Source: Bacteroidales bacterium
GTDB taxonomy: Bacteria > Bacteroidota > Bacteroidia > Bacteroidales > Marinilabiliaceae
NCBI GenBank assembly: GCA_900766825.1
Contig: CAAFWU010000015.1
Coordinates: 1 to 24,861, forward strand
DNA length: 24,861 bases
Direction: 5' to 3'
The translations under genes and the position numbers were made by a program. The stretch's first letter is position 1. Every line of letters begins with the position of its first letter. The notes beneath the pieces were generated by a model, which worked only from the letters and a program-made list of their open reading frames with translations, was not told the DNA's origin and did no database searches. Shown here piece after piece: positions 1-8,484 of this stretch.

Positions 1-738
1 ACTCTCGACCGCGAGGAGCGCAAGATGTCTCTCGGCATCAAGCAACTCCGTCCCGATCCATGGACCAACATCGACGAGAAGTATCCCGTTGGTTCTAAGC
101 ACACCGCTGTTGTACGCAACTTCACCAGTTTCGGCATCTTCGCTGAACTCGAGGAGGGCATCGACGGTCTCATCCACATCTCTGACCTCTCTTGGACCAA
201 GAAGGTTAAGCATCCTAGCGAGTTCACTCAGATCGGTGCCAACATCGACGTTGTCGTTTTGGACATCGACAAGGAGAACCGTCGTTTGAGCCTCGGTCAC
301 AAGCAGCTCGAGGAGAATCCTTGGGACGTATTCGAGACCGTATTCACTGTAGGTTCTATCCACGAGGGCACCATCACCGAGATGGTCGAGAAGGGTGCAA
401 TCATCGCATTGCCTTACGGTGTTGAGGGCTTCGCTACTCCTCGTCACCTCGTTAAGGAGGATGGCACTCAGGCCAAGGTGGACGAGAAGCTCCCCTTCCG
501 TGTCATTGAGTTCAACAAGTCTCAGAAGCGCATCATCGTTTCTCACTCTCGTACCTACGAGGAGGCTAAGGCAACCGATGAGAAGGAGCGCAAGCCTCGT
601 CAGAAAAAGGCTGCTGCTAACAACAACGCAACCGCTGCTCGCAAAGTAGAGGCAAAAGAGATCACCACTCTCGGTGATATCGCTAGCTTGGCTGCTCTGA
701 AGGGCAAGATGGAGGCTGAAGAGGGCAAGAACGATTAA
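1..738 (+). CDS. rpsA: 30S ribosomal protein S1, C-terminal part (5' end off the window)
   Basis: This is the 3' part of the S1 gene; reading frame 1 is open from base 1, so the gene continues upstream and no true start is visible. S1 is the RNA-binding protein of the small ribosomal subunit and helps load mRNA. Two S1 (OB-fold) repeats are visible: one at about residues 25-90 of the fragment (motif FTSFGIFAELEEGIDGLIH followed by HISDLSW) and a more diverged one at about 110-180 (GTITEMVEKGAIIAL). They are followed by a Lys/Ala/Asn-rich linker and an acidic C-terminal tail. Codon use is strongly biased (GAG, AAG, CTC), as expected for a highly expressed gene and unlike the neighbouring genes. 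It ends in TAA and is followed by a strong hairpin terminator. Identity is secure; the missing N-terminal part is about half of a typical Bacteroidetes S1. Confidence 0.95.
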   Translation, partial: TLDREERKMSLGIKQLRPDPWTNIDEKYPVGSKHTAVVRNFTSFGIFAELEEGIDGLIHISDLSWTKKVKHPSEFTQIGANIDVVVLDIDKENRRLSLGHKQLEENPWDVFETVFTVGSIHEGTITEMVEKGAIIALPYGVEGFATPRHLVKEDGTQAKVDEKLPFRVIEFNKSQKRIIVSHSRTYEEAKATDEKERKPRQKKAAANNNATAARKVEAKEITTLGDIASLAALKGKMEAEEGKND

Positions 739-780
739 TGTCTTGCAACGTCTAAAGTCAATATCTAATTAGACAAAATT

Positions 781-840
781 ATCTCTCCATACAACGAAAC
801 AAAATTTAATTTGCTTCGTTAGTATGGAGAGATTTAAGTT
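781..840 (+). terminator. Terminator hairpin after rpsA
   Basis: The left arm at 781-798 pairs with the right arm at 815-833. This gives an 18-bp stem with a single bulged A at 821 and a 16-base AT-rich loop, followed by a T-rich stretch (TTAAGTTTTAT). It separates rpsA from the STAS gene, whose ATG lies only 15 bases past the stem, so the STAS gene must either rely on readthrough or have a promoter I cannot identify. Confidence 0.8.
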
Positions 841-848
841 TTATAAAC

Positions 849-1202
849 ATGGCATATTTCGTAGCAGAAAACAAAGATAAGTACTCAATAATCCGAGCAA
901 CATCTGAGAAACTCGACATGCAAACAGCTCCAGAATTGAGGTCGGAACTTGTGCTGCAAGCTGGTAGCAATGTGACCAACATCATTTTGGACTTGACAGA
1001 GTGCCATTACTGCGACACAACTGGTTTGGGTGCCATTCAGATAGCTCACCGACTTTGCGGTCGTAATGGTAACCTTATTTTGGCAGGCGTATCGGAAGAG
1101 GTTAGCCGTATGCTCTCTATTCAACGTTTCGAGCCCGAATTGGTAATTGCTCAAAACATTGAAGAGGCTGAGGAGAATATGCAAAAAATCCTTAGCAAGT
1201 AG
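849..1202 (+). CDS. STAS-domain anti-sigma-factor antagonist (SpoIIAA-like)
   Basis: This 117-residue single-domain cytosolic protein has the size and pattern of SpoIIAA/RsbV-type antagonists. In that family the unphosphorylated protein binds an anti-sigma kinase and is switched by phosphorylation of a Ser/Thr in the D-S-S-G-L loop. Here the loop reads DTTGLGAI at residues 56-63, preceded by the strand IILDLTECHYC. The phosphoacceptor position (residue 58, the same number as Ser58 of B. subtilis SpoIIAA) is Thr. The rest of the fold is present, including the ILAGVSEEVSRML segment. It lies 39 bases upstream of the ribonuclease Z gene on the same strand, an arrangement I recall from other Bacteroidales. 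No anti-sigma kinase is in the window, but a SpoIIE-type phosphatase is encoded at 21735-23996. There is no clear Shine-Dalgarno site. The partner and the regulated process are unknown. Confidence 0.88.
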   Translation: MAYFVAENKDKYSIIRATSEKLDMQTAPELRSELVLQAGSNVTNIILDLTECHYCDTTGLGAIQIAHRLCGRNGNLILAGVSEEVSRMLSIQRFEPELVIAQNIEEAEENMQKILSK

Positions 1203-1241
1203 AATCAAACAAACACATTCTTCACACACACCTCTCAACTG

Positions 1242-2147
1242 ATGGAACTAACCGTTCTTGGATGCAACGCAGCAATCTCAACAACCACACGCAACCCATC
1301 GGCTCAGGTTCTCTCTATCTCTGGTCATCTGTTTTTGATTGACTGTGGTGAGGGGACACAGTTTCAGTTGAAGCGCATGCACATTAGTTTCATGCGCATT
1401 GAGGCTGTGATGATTTCGCATCTGCATGGCGACCATGTATTTGGACTAATTGGTCTACTCTCCACAATGGCTCTTTTCAATAGAAAATCAGCCCTTAGGA
1501 TATATGCACACCCCGACCTTGAAAACATTTTAAATCCCCTAATCAGTTACTTTTGCGATAAACTGTCTTTTGAAATTATATTTCATAAGCTTAGGTTCGA
1601 CAAAGCAGAGGTGCTTCAGGACATCAAGTGTGCCTACGTCAAGTCCATCCCCCTCCGACACAGAGTAGAGACCTGCGGATTCTATTTTAGGGAACAGGCA
1701 AAGGAGCCAAATATCAAAAAATCTGCTATTTATAAATACGGACTAACCATTGCGGATATTGTGTCAATAAAGAATGGTCATGCCATTAGAGACATTAATG
1801 GCGACGAAATACCGCGTTCAGAATTGGTTAAAGAGGCTCCAGAGCCCAAGAGCTATGCCTATCTATCGGACACTGCTTATATGCCAGAATTGGCCAAGGA
1901 GCTAAAAGACGTTTCACTCCTATACCACGAGTCGACATATCTAAGCGATTTGGCTGATATGGCGGCTCAGACACTTCACTCCACAGCAAAACAAGCGGCA
2001 ATGTTTGCCAAGATTGCTAATGCAGGCAAACTCTTGTTGGGTCACTACTCAAGCCGATACAACGAAACCGATGCATTTGAGGACGAAGCAAAAGCCGTAT
2101 TCCCCAACTCTACTGCTGTTTACGATGGCTTTTCTATTATATTCTAA
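1242..2147 (+). CDS. rnz: Ribonuclease Z (tRNA 3' endonuclease)
   Basis: This is a 301-residue metallo-beta-lactamase-fold enzyme that trims the 3' trailer of tRNA precursors in the cytosol. The zinc-binding signature SHLHGDHVFGL is complete (His60, His62, Asp64, His65). Further ligands are visible in the expected order: a His in PLRHRVETCGF, an Asp in AYLSDTAY, and a late His in LLLGHYSSRY. The short-form tRNase Z motif YHESTY is present as well. Length matches bacterial short-form RNase Z (about 300 residues). The ATG at 1242 directly gives the conserved N-terminal strand MELTVLGCNAA. The gene follows the STAS gene by 39 bases and the two are probably co-transcribed. It ends in TAA, with convergent minus-strand genes downstream. 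Confidence 0.95.
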   Translation: MELTVLGCNAAISTTTRNPSAQVLSISGHLFLIDCGEGTQFQLKRMHISFMRIEAVMISHLHGDHVFGLIGLLSTMALFNRKSALRIYAHPDLENILNPLISYFCDKLSFEIIFHKLRFDKAEVLQDIKCAYVKSIPLRHRVETCGFYFREQAKEPNIKKSAIYKYGLTIADIVSIKNGHAIRDINGDEIPRSELVKEAPEPKSYAYLSDTAYMPELAKELKDVSLLYHESTYLSDLADMAAQTLHSTAKQAAMFAKIANAGKLLLGHYSSRYNETDAFEDEAKAVFPNSTAVYDGFSIIF

Positions 2148-2457
2148 CGAGTCTCTTATTGCCATTAGTACATTAGTACCATTGTTCTTGTGACTGGATA
2201 GTCAGACACAAAGCATATTGACAATTTCCCATCATTATATTGGGTTTAGTACACATAACGAGTTCATTTCTCGATATAATACCAAAGATTTGCCCAAAAT
2301 TTCATTTCTACATCAAGCTATCACCTACCCCATTTGGGGGTATATGACAATAAGCGAATAAACAAGAAACCGTATGGCAAAAGGTATGAGAGCCTTTTGA
2401 CATACGGTTATTTGTTTTGATATTGCAAACTCGTCTATTGCCTCTTCAGGTCAAAAA
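2148..2457. other. Convergent intergenic region between rnz and the aldo/keto reductase
   Basis: This 310-base stretch holds no credible gene. Near its left edge is an exact 8-base tandem repeat (CATTAGTA at 2163-2170 and 2171-2178). A short GC-rich hairpin lies at 2326-2342 (TACCCC, loop ATTTG, GGGGTA). A strong hairpin at 2368-2409 is listed separately. Otherwise it is AT-rich filler between two converging transcription units. Confidence 0.7.
2368..2415. terminator. Bidirectional terminator between rnz and the aldo/keto reductase gene
   Basis: The arms at 2368-2384 and 2393-2409 pair over 17 positions with one mismatch, around an 8-base loop. The plus-strand exit is T-rich (ATTTGTTTTG). 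On the minus strand the exit is only moderately T-rich. It is placed to stop both rnz (plus) and the pepF-polyferredoxin-aldo/keto reductase unit (minus). Confidence 0.75.
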
Positions 2458-3891
2458 TTAGATTGCTTCTCGCTTTAGTTTTTCCACATACTCATCAATC
2501 CTACGCATCTCTTCGGGTATGTTAATTTGCTGAGGGCAATGAGAGACACATTGATTGCAACCAATGCAATGATCGGCCTGACGGAGTTTGGGCACACTGC
2601 GGTCATAACCAACAAGAAAAGCACGACGTGCCTCGGCATAATTGCTATCTTGACTGCTTAGAACTATATTTCCATCATTGATACACTTGTTATAATGAAC
2701 CAGAATAGCTGGAATATCCAAACCATAGGGGCATGGCATACAATATTTGCAGTCGTTGCAAGGAATGGTCTTGGCCGCCACCATGCGCGTGGCTACCTTG
2801 TGAAGGAAATCAAACTCTTCGTTGGAGAGAGGAACCAAGGGAGAATAGTTAAACAGATTATCTTGCAAATGGTCCATGCGGTTCATGCCACTCAGCACGG
2901 TGAGCACGTCTGGTTTGCTACCTGCAAAACGGAAAGCCCATGAGGCCACACTCTTCTCTGGTTCACGTTGCTTGAGCATTGAAACAATATAGTCTGGCAC
3001 TTTGGCAAGACGTCCGCCCAACATTGGCTCCATTATCACTGCGGGAATGCCTCTTTTATTCAGTTCGTTGTATAGGTAATCTGAATTGGTATTTCGAGGA
3101 TTCATCAAATTGGAGTGTTTCCAATCCAAATAGTTGAGTTGAATTTGCACAAAGTCCCATTTATAGATATCGTGTTTCGAGAGCAGATAGTCAAAGACCT
3201 TGATGTCGCCATGATAAGAGAAACCCAGATTCTTTATTCGTCCCTCTTCACGTTCCTTAAGAAGGAAATCCAAAAGACCATTGTCTACATATCGAGCCTC
3301 ATAATCCTTCATGCCATTGCCTATGCCAACAGCGTGGAGCAACAAATAGTCAATATAATCTACTTGCAACTCCTTGAACGAATTGCGATACATGGCAATG
3401 GACGACTCTCGATTCCATGTCGAAGGGGCAAAATTCGACAGTTTGGTCGCAATGAAATATTTGTCTCTTGGATGACGGCTTAGAGCAATGCCAGTTGCAC
3501 GCTCAGATTTGCCTTGACAATAGGCTGGCGACGTATCGAAATAGTTCACACCATGGGCAATGGCATAATCCACCAGTTTATTTACCATCTCTTGGTCAAT
3601 CTCCTCCTCCTTCTTCTCCTCAGAGACCGAGGGGAGCATTGGGAGCCTCATCATACCAAAACCAAGAATGGAAATCTTATCACCAGTCTTGGGATTGAGT
3701 CTATAGGTCATTTGGTCCGTAGGAATGTCAGACTCAGAATAGGACGCGCTTTGCTCACCAGAACCTCCATTGCAAGCAGAGAGACCTGCGACCGTGAGAG
3801 ACGAGAGACCAAGGGTCTTAAGAAATTGGCGACGCGAAAAGAGACGTTCGGATTCGTTATCGCTTCTGTTATTCTCCATTCTATTTTTCAT
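2458..3891 (-). CDS. Tat-exported lipoprotein aldo/keto reductase with C-terminal 4Fe-4S ferredoxin domain
   Basis: The N-terminus carries a twin-arginine motif (SRRQFLK) followed by a hydrophobic stretch ending in a lipobox (LSAC), so the folded protein should be exported and lipid-anchored. The body is an aldo/keto reductase TIM barrel: the catalytic set is visible as NYFDTSPAY (Asp and Tyr), IATKLSNF (Lys) and LLLHAVG (His). The C-terminal about 110 residues add a ferredoxin-like module with two cysteine clusters, CNDCKYCMPCP and CIGCNQCVSHCP, enough for two 4Fe-4S centres. I chose the ATG at 3891; an ATG at 3879 is nearly as good, and a longer reading from TTG at 3906 abuts the previous gene. 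It is the last gene after pepF and the polyferredoxin, 15 bases behind the latter, which suggests that electrons may come from iron-sulfur proteins. The substrate is unknown. Confidence 0.88.
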   Translation of the reverse strand: MKNRMENNRSDNESERLFSRRQFLKTLGLSSLTVAGLSACNGGSGEQSASYSESDIPTDQMTYRLNPKTGDKISILGFGMMRLPMLPSVSEEKKEEEIDQEMVNKLVDYAIAHGVNYFDTSPAYCQGKSERATGIALSRHPRDKYFIATKLSNFAPSTWNRESSIAMYRNSFKELQVDYIDYLLLHAVGIGNGMKDYEARYVDNGLLDFLLKEREEGRIKNLGFSYHGDIKVFDYLLSKHDIYKWDFVQIQLNYLDWKHSNLMNPRNTNSDYLYNELNKRGIPAVIMEPMLGGRLAKVPDYIVSMLKQREPEKSVASWAFRFAGSKPDVLTVLSGMNRMDHLQDNLFNYSPLVPLSNEEFDFLHKVATRMVAAKTIPCNDCKYCMPCPYGLDIPAILVHYNKCINDGNIVLSSQDSNYAEARRAFLVGYDRSVPKLRQADHCIGCNQCVSHCPQQINIPEEMRRIDEYVEKLKREAI

Positions 3892-3906
3892 AAACAAGAT
3901 GGTCAA

Positions 3907-5418
3907 CTAAATGAAATTGGGAGCTAAATGGCCCTCGACATGAATGGCACTGAAGGGGCGGGCAGGACAAAGATTTTCGCAAGCACCGCAACCAATGCAT
4001 CGCTCGGTGTTAACAGCTGGGTATTTGAGCGAATTGGGGTCGGTAGGGTCTCGAGGTACCATTAGAATGGCTTTCGATGGACAATGACGAGCACAATTGC
4101 CACACTCAACACCATCGGTAAAGGGGATGCAATTCTTCTTATGCCATACGGCATATCCTATTTGGAGCGAGGACTTCACCTCACGTGTTATGGGACGTAT
4201 GGCTCCAGTGGGGCAAACATTAGAGCACTAGGTGCACTCGGGTCGGCAATAACCACGCTCATAGGAAACCTCGGGTTGCATGATATTGAGCAACGATGTT
4301 TGGGGTCGCAGAACACCATTGGGGCAAGCTGAGACACAGAGTTGACACCCTGTGCAATGCTGCGCAAAATGGCGCGCGCTGAGTGAGCCTGGAGGCAAGA
4401 TGGGTGTGGCACGCGTGGGAGCTTGTTTGTCTACTATAACGGCAAGTCCGCCATCCACAATCTTCTCTTGGGCAGAAACTACAGACGTGGCTGCCGTAAT
4501 GGCAGAAATGGTTAAAAACTTACGTTTTTTCTCATCAATAGGTTCATTGGCAGACGCTTGGGTGGCTTTGCGACCAAAACTAAGTCGGCATTTGTACGAA
4601 ATGGCGTGGTGCTTACAATTCTCTAAGCAGTCCATACAGACCACACAACGGCTATGGTCGATGGCATGGTTCTTGGAGTCAATACACGACGACTTGCACA
4701 TTCGACCACAGAGCCCACAATTGTTGCACTTGCTAGTGTCTATAACAGGACGGAAAATAGAGTAGCGAGAGACAAGTCCCAACAGAGTGCCCACAGGACA
4801 CACCGTATTGCAATAGAGCCTACCTTTTTGCCAAGCCAAAATAAAAAGTGCACCAAATGTGACAATAGCAATAACAAACGTGGGCAAGCTCTTTATCCAG
4901 ACATCGGTCTCATAAAAAGCATAGCTATCAACCCTTTCTGCAATATAGGCCAAGAAGTTATTAGCAAACCTATAGAGCGGAGCAAACAAATTACTTGCAA
5001 TTCGCCCATAGGAGCTATATGGAGCCAAGAGAGCCACAAAAGAGCTCACGCATGCCAAACAAGCCACCACGAAAAGTGCCAAAAGTCCATAGCGGAGCCA
5101 CTTAATTTCAGATAGATAGCCGAAGCGATAACGACGCTTTTTGTTCAACCCACCAAACCAAGATATGATATCCTGCATAATGCCCAATGGGCAGATGACA
5201 GAGCAATAGGCTCGCCCTAAAAACAGAGTGAGCAAAAGCAGAACAACGACCACCCCAACATTAAGAGCATAAATGGCAGGGAAGAGTTGAACCTTAGCTG
5301 TCCAACCAAGCCAGCTATGAATGGTCCCAGTGAAGTCGAGAAACAACAGAGTGACAGCGCAAAAAAACAATGCGCCAAGCACCACCCTAATTCGCTTAAG
5401 AATAGAGGTTTGCCCCAT
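3907..5418 (-). pseudogene. NapH-like membrane polyferredoxin interrupted by an in-frame TAG codon
   Basis: Read straight through, this is one protein of about 503 residues. The N-terminal half has about four membrane segments and two NapH/CcoG-like motifs (GRAYCSVICPLG and GRLYCNTVCPVG). These are followed by two 4Fe-4S motifs (CNNCGLCGRMC and CVVCMDCLENC). The C-terminal half carries four more clusters: CTGCQLCVSACP, one broken motif, ECGNCARHCP with an upstream Cys, and CIGCGACENLCP. The codon at 4228-4230 is TAG, in frame, and falls between two ligand cysteines (PEC-T-stop-CSNVCP). The frame is intact on both sides, so this is a point change rather than an indel. It could be a recent nonsense mutation, a sequencing error or a readthrough site. 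The start is ATG 5418, 13 bases after pepF ends; an ATG at 5454 inside pepF is possible. The likely role is membrane electron transfer to the downstream reductase. Confidence 0.85.
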
Positions 5419-5431
5419 ATTACAAAACTGA

Positions 5432-7234
5432 TTAAAGCAATTTTTCCACCTCATCCATCAACTTATTCATCTTTACAATGACCAAGTCGAAGGGCTCAGA
5501 AGTGAGCATATTGACACCAGCATCCGTGAGTTCGTCGATAGGATATTTCGAGTCGCCAGCCTTAAGGAAATCCATATATCGACTCAGCGCATCAGACTGA
5601 TCCTTGAGAACCATCTCTGTGAGTGCCTGCGATGCCACAAACGATGTGCTATACTGATAGACATAGAAGCCCATATAGAAGTGGTGTATATAGGCCCATT
5701 CGATTGCCAAGCGGTCGTCCACAGTACAGACTCCAGCATCGTGACCATAGTAGCGGCGTGTGATATCCAGATAGAGCTCGGACAAAACCTTGCCAGTTAT
5801 AGGCTCACCCTTTTCTGCTTTTTGCACCATTTTCCATTGGAACTCAGCAAATTGGGTCTGCCTAAAGAGTGTACCTTTGAAACCATCAAGCATACTCATG
5901 AGCAAGAAAAGTCGTTCGTCGCGTTCCGTAAGGTGCTGGAGCATATAGTGGTCGAGCAAAGCCTCGTTGAACGTAGAGGCCACCTCGGCAACAAAAATCG
6001 AGTAGTCGCTCTTGGCAAAGGGCTGACACTTATTGGAATAGTAGCTCTGCATGGTGTGACCCAACTCATGAATCAATGTGCTGACGCTATCGTAACGACC
6101 ATCGAAATTCATGAGGATATAGGGATGGACATCGTAGGCTGCACCATTAGAATAGGCTCCCGATGCTTTGCCCTTATTGGGGAAGACATCAATCCAACGC
6201 TCGTCGAAAGCACGTTTTACTACACCACAATACTCATCGCCCAGTGGTTTAAGAGCATTGAGAACCAACTTCTGAGCCTCGGCATAGGAGTATGTCAGCT
6301 CGTTTTGGGTCTCCATGGTGGCATATAAATCGGAGTACTCCAATTGGTCGACACCCAACAGGCGTTTCTTGAGTTTGAGATACCTGTGGAATGTGGGCAA
6401 ATTTTTGTTCACATTATCAATGAGCGACGAGTAGACATCCTCGGGTATCTTGTTGTAGGAAAGGGCATTGGATAGGCACGAAGGATATTTGCGCGCCATG
6501 GCATAAAAAAGAGACTGACGCACATTACCGTTCATCATCTCACCAAAAGTGCCCTCGAACTTTTGGTAGTTATCCCAAAAGGCTTGAGTGACCAACTGAC
6601 GATCCGCACGAACAGCGGAACATCTGTTAAGCACAAAGGCAGCCGAATCGAGCTCTAATTCCTGACCATTGGAGAGAACAACTTTGGGTGAAGGCATCTC
6701 AGCATCTGAGAAGACACTATAGGCCGACTCAGAGGCATTACCCAACATCGAGGTCTTGGCCATAAGAGCCTCCTCGGCATCGGACAGAGTGTGCTCCTTG
6801 GCATTCAGAATGCGGTCTATAATCATAGAGTAGTCAGCCAAAGCGGGCTCCTCAGCCATGAACTTATCATAGACAACTCTGTCAATGGCAGCCATCTCGG
6901 GGGTTGCGAAGAAAGAGACCTGCCTATAGTCAATCTCCAATTGCTCCACCTCTTTGCATAGGGCGGCATTATCGGCATTGGCGAGGTCCTCATCGTAAAG
7001 AAGCGAGGCGTAGAGCGATACCTTCCTCAGCGTGAGGTCAAATTGCCCATCGAAGGTCAGAAAATCCAGCATCTGCTTTGCCGATTGACCAATGCTTCCC
7101 TTGAAGTCCGCAAACTTGTGCAACTGACTGCTGAGGTTTTCTTTAGTATGTCGCCATTCCTCTATTGAGCCAAAAATGTCTGCTATATTCCACTTGAATT
7201 GTTCCTCTATCTCGTTTCTTACTTTTTGTGCCAT
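5432..7234 (-). CDS. pepF: Oligoendopeptidase F (M3 family zinc metallopeptidase)
   Basis: This 600-residue cytosolic peptidase cleaves medium-length peptides. The zinc site is complete: HELGH at residues 389-393 (context STLIHELGHTMQSYYS), with the third ligand Glu at about 417 in FVAEVASTFNEALL. The length matches bacterial PepF (about 600), and the N-terminal helical region and the C-terminal Tyr/His-rich motif (HHFYMGFYVYQYS) are present. There is no signal peptide. The start is ATG 7234. It is the first gene of a minus-strand unit followed after 13 bases by the polyferredoxin. A terminator hairpin for the preceding gene ends only about 27 bases before this ATG, so there is almost no space for a normal promoter after the hairpin. 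It ends in TAA. Confidence 0.95.
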   Translation of the reverse strand: MAQKVRNEIEEQFKWNIADIFGSIEEWRHTKENLSSQLHKFADFKGSIGQSAKQMLDFLTFDGQFDLTLRKVSLYASLLYDEDLANADNAALCKEVEQLEIDYRQVSFFATPEMAAIDRVVYDKFMAEEPALADYSMIIDRILNAKEHTLSDAEEALMAKTSMLGNASESAYSVFSDAEMPSPKVVLSNGQELELDSAAFVLNRCSAVRADRQLVTQAFWDNYQKFEGTFGEMMNGNVRQSLFYAMARKYPSCLSNALSYNKIPEDVYSSLIDNVNKNLPTFHRYLKLKKRLLGVDQLEYSDLYATMETQNELTYSYAEAQKLVLNALKPLGDEYCGVVKRAFDERWIDVFPNKGKASGAYSNGAAYDVHPYILMNFDGRYDSVSTLIHELGHTMQSYYSNKCQPFAKSDYSIFVAEVASTFNEALLDHYMLQHLTERDERLFLLMSMLDGFKGTLFRQTQFAEFQWKMVQKAEKGEPITGKVLSELYLDITRRYYGHDAGVCTVDDRLAIEWAYIHHFYMGFYVYQYSTSFVASQALTEMVLKDQSDALSRYMDFLKAGDSKYPIDELTDAGVNMLTSEPFDLVIVKMNKLMDEVEKLL

Positions 7235-7260
7235 AAAATAGAAATTATCGTCTTAAGAAT

Positions 7261-7295
7261 TAAAAAAGCTGTTCCCCTCGGTCGAAGAGAACAGC
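7261..7295 (-). terminator. Rho-independent terminator after the lipoprotein gene
   Basis: On the minus strand, GCTGTTC (7295-7289) pairs with GAACAGC (7274-7268), the inner part is partly paired, and a run of six Ts follows at 7267-7262. It ends transcription of the lipoprotein gene at 7416-8339. It sits immediately in front of pepF, so it could also act as a leader hairpin for pepF. Confidence 0.75.
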
Positions 7296-7415
7296 AATAC
7301 TATGTGTTAGAATAAATGCGAACAGTTGCCTCAATTAAAAAGAATGATTGCAACCTCTGTTCCTTCAGCAAGAAGAATAAGTCCGATTATTCTACTGAAA
7401 ATTCAATTAAAAGTC

Positions 7416-8339
7416 CTACTCTACAAACTCAGCCCTAATCTCAGAAACCTTCTGCTTGAGAGCCACAAGGATGTCGGGGTTGAGTTCACCAGCAATGTTG
7501 GCTGTGATTGTGGTAGTCTTGGTGTCGGGGTCGGTGATGGCCGAAACACGACCAACCTTAGTGAGTTCCACAAGGTCGAAGATGGACTTGACTTCGAGCA
7601 TTTTAGACTTGAGGTAGACCAAGTCGGAATCCATACCCTCGGGATCCATAGAGTCGAGGATATTGAGCATGGTGGTCATGGTAAGTTTCTGAGCCACAAT
7701 GCGCTCCACAACACTCTTATTCAGTTTATTGGGGTCAACCAGATTGAGAGCCAAGAAGAGACCCTCAGTCCAACCACCTGCCATAACAATGGTTGCAATA
7801 TTGCGCCTATTGTTCTCGGTAAGGTACTGGTTGGTGTTCATGTAAACCTGCGAGATAACGTCCAGCGCCTCTTGCTTTGAGATGTCAGAATTATCAAGTT
7901 TCTCAATGGCAGCCTCATCCAAAACCTTCATGATGCCCAAACGCTTGGTAAGGTCTTTGATGGCATTGAGGTAATCGACCATACGTTGCGATTGCTCGAA
8001 CATGCCAGACACACTCATATCGGTGGCATAGATACCGAGATTTATGCCCATCTTCAGGTTGGTGGTGTACTTTGGCGACTTAGACAAGTCGTTGAGCAAC
8101 TGATCGTTGAACTTAACACCAGTCTGTTTGATGATGGAAGCCATCTCAACAGGAGCAGGCAGAGTATATAGAATGGTCTTCGACTTATTCAGATCCTCAG
8201 TAGCCAAACTGTCTTGGGCGGCGACAACAGCATCAGTTGCCTCGGCACTGTCGAAGTTAGCCGTGGTCTGCGTGCGGGAGCAAGAGCCAAGGGTTATTGC
8301 CAAAGCACTTGCGCATACGATAAGAGAGGATGACTTCAT
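7416..8339 (-). CDS. Conserved Bacteroidetes-type lipoprotein of unknown function
   Basis: This is a 307-residue protein with a lipoprotein signal peptide (KSSSLIVCASALAITLGSC; lipobox LGSC, acylated Cys20), followed by a Thr/Ala/Asp-rich linker to about residue 50. The remainder is mostly predicted helix and soluble. The segment LPAPVEMASIIKQTGVKF, followed by LNLGIYATDMS-like text (here INLGIYATDMSVSGMF), resembles a family of Bacteroidetes lipoproteins that I recall only as hypothetical. I do not know the function. No catalytic motif stands out. It has its own terminator downstream, and 145 bases separate it from the YggS gene upstream, where I see neither a terminator nor a clear promoter. 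It ends in TAG. Confidence 0.8.
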   Translation of the reverse strand: MKSSSLIVCASALAITLGSCSRTQTTANFDSAEATDAVVAAQDSLATEDLNKSKTILYTLPAPVEMASIIKQTGVKFNDQLLNDLSKSPKYTTNLKMGINLGIYATDMSVSGMFEQSQRMVDYLNAIKDLTKRLGIMKVLDEAAIEKLDNSDISKQEALDVISQVYMNTNQYLTENNRRNIATIVMAGGWTEGLFLALNLVDPNKLNKSVVERIVAQKLTMTTMLNILDSMDPEGMDSDLVYLKSKMLEVKSIFDLVELTKVGRVSAITDPDTKTTTITANIAGELNPDILVALKQKVSEIRAEFVE

Positions 8340-8484
8340 TATCTTATTTTCTTTGTTTCTGATTTGTATTCTGTTCTTATTGTCTATTAATCAAGAACCT
8401 CTGTCTCTGCACACAAAGGGACGAGACGAAAGCCTTACTTGATTTGAGCAAAGCACCAAACTGCTATTGGATGCCCTTAGATTA

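Noticed and set aside
885..1238. Minus-strand open frame opposite the STAS gene
   Set aside because: It is the same length as the real gene but has no family features, and the STAS motifs on the plus strand are clear.
3907..4179. Separate small ferredoxin gene starting at GTG 4179
   Set aside because: It is in the same frame as the upstream polyferredoxin and completes its cysteine motif, so it is the C-terminal part of one gene split by TAG, not an independent gene.
4228..4230. General recoding of TAG as a sense codon (or pyrrolysine)
   Set aside because: At least six other genes in the window end naturally at TAG, and no pyrrolysine genes or suppressor tRNA are present in the window.
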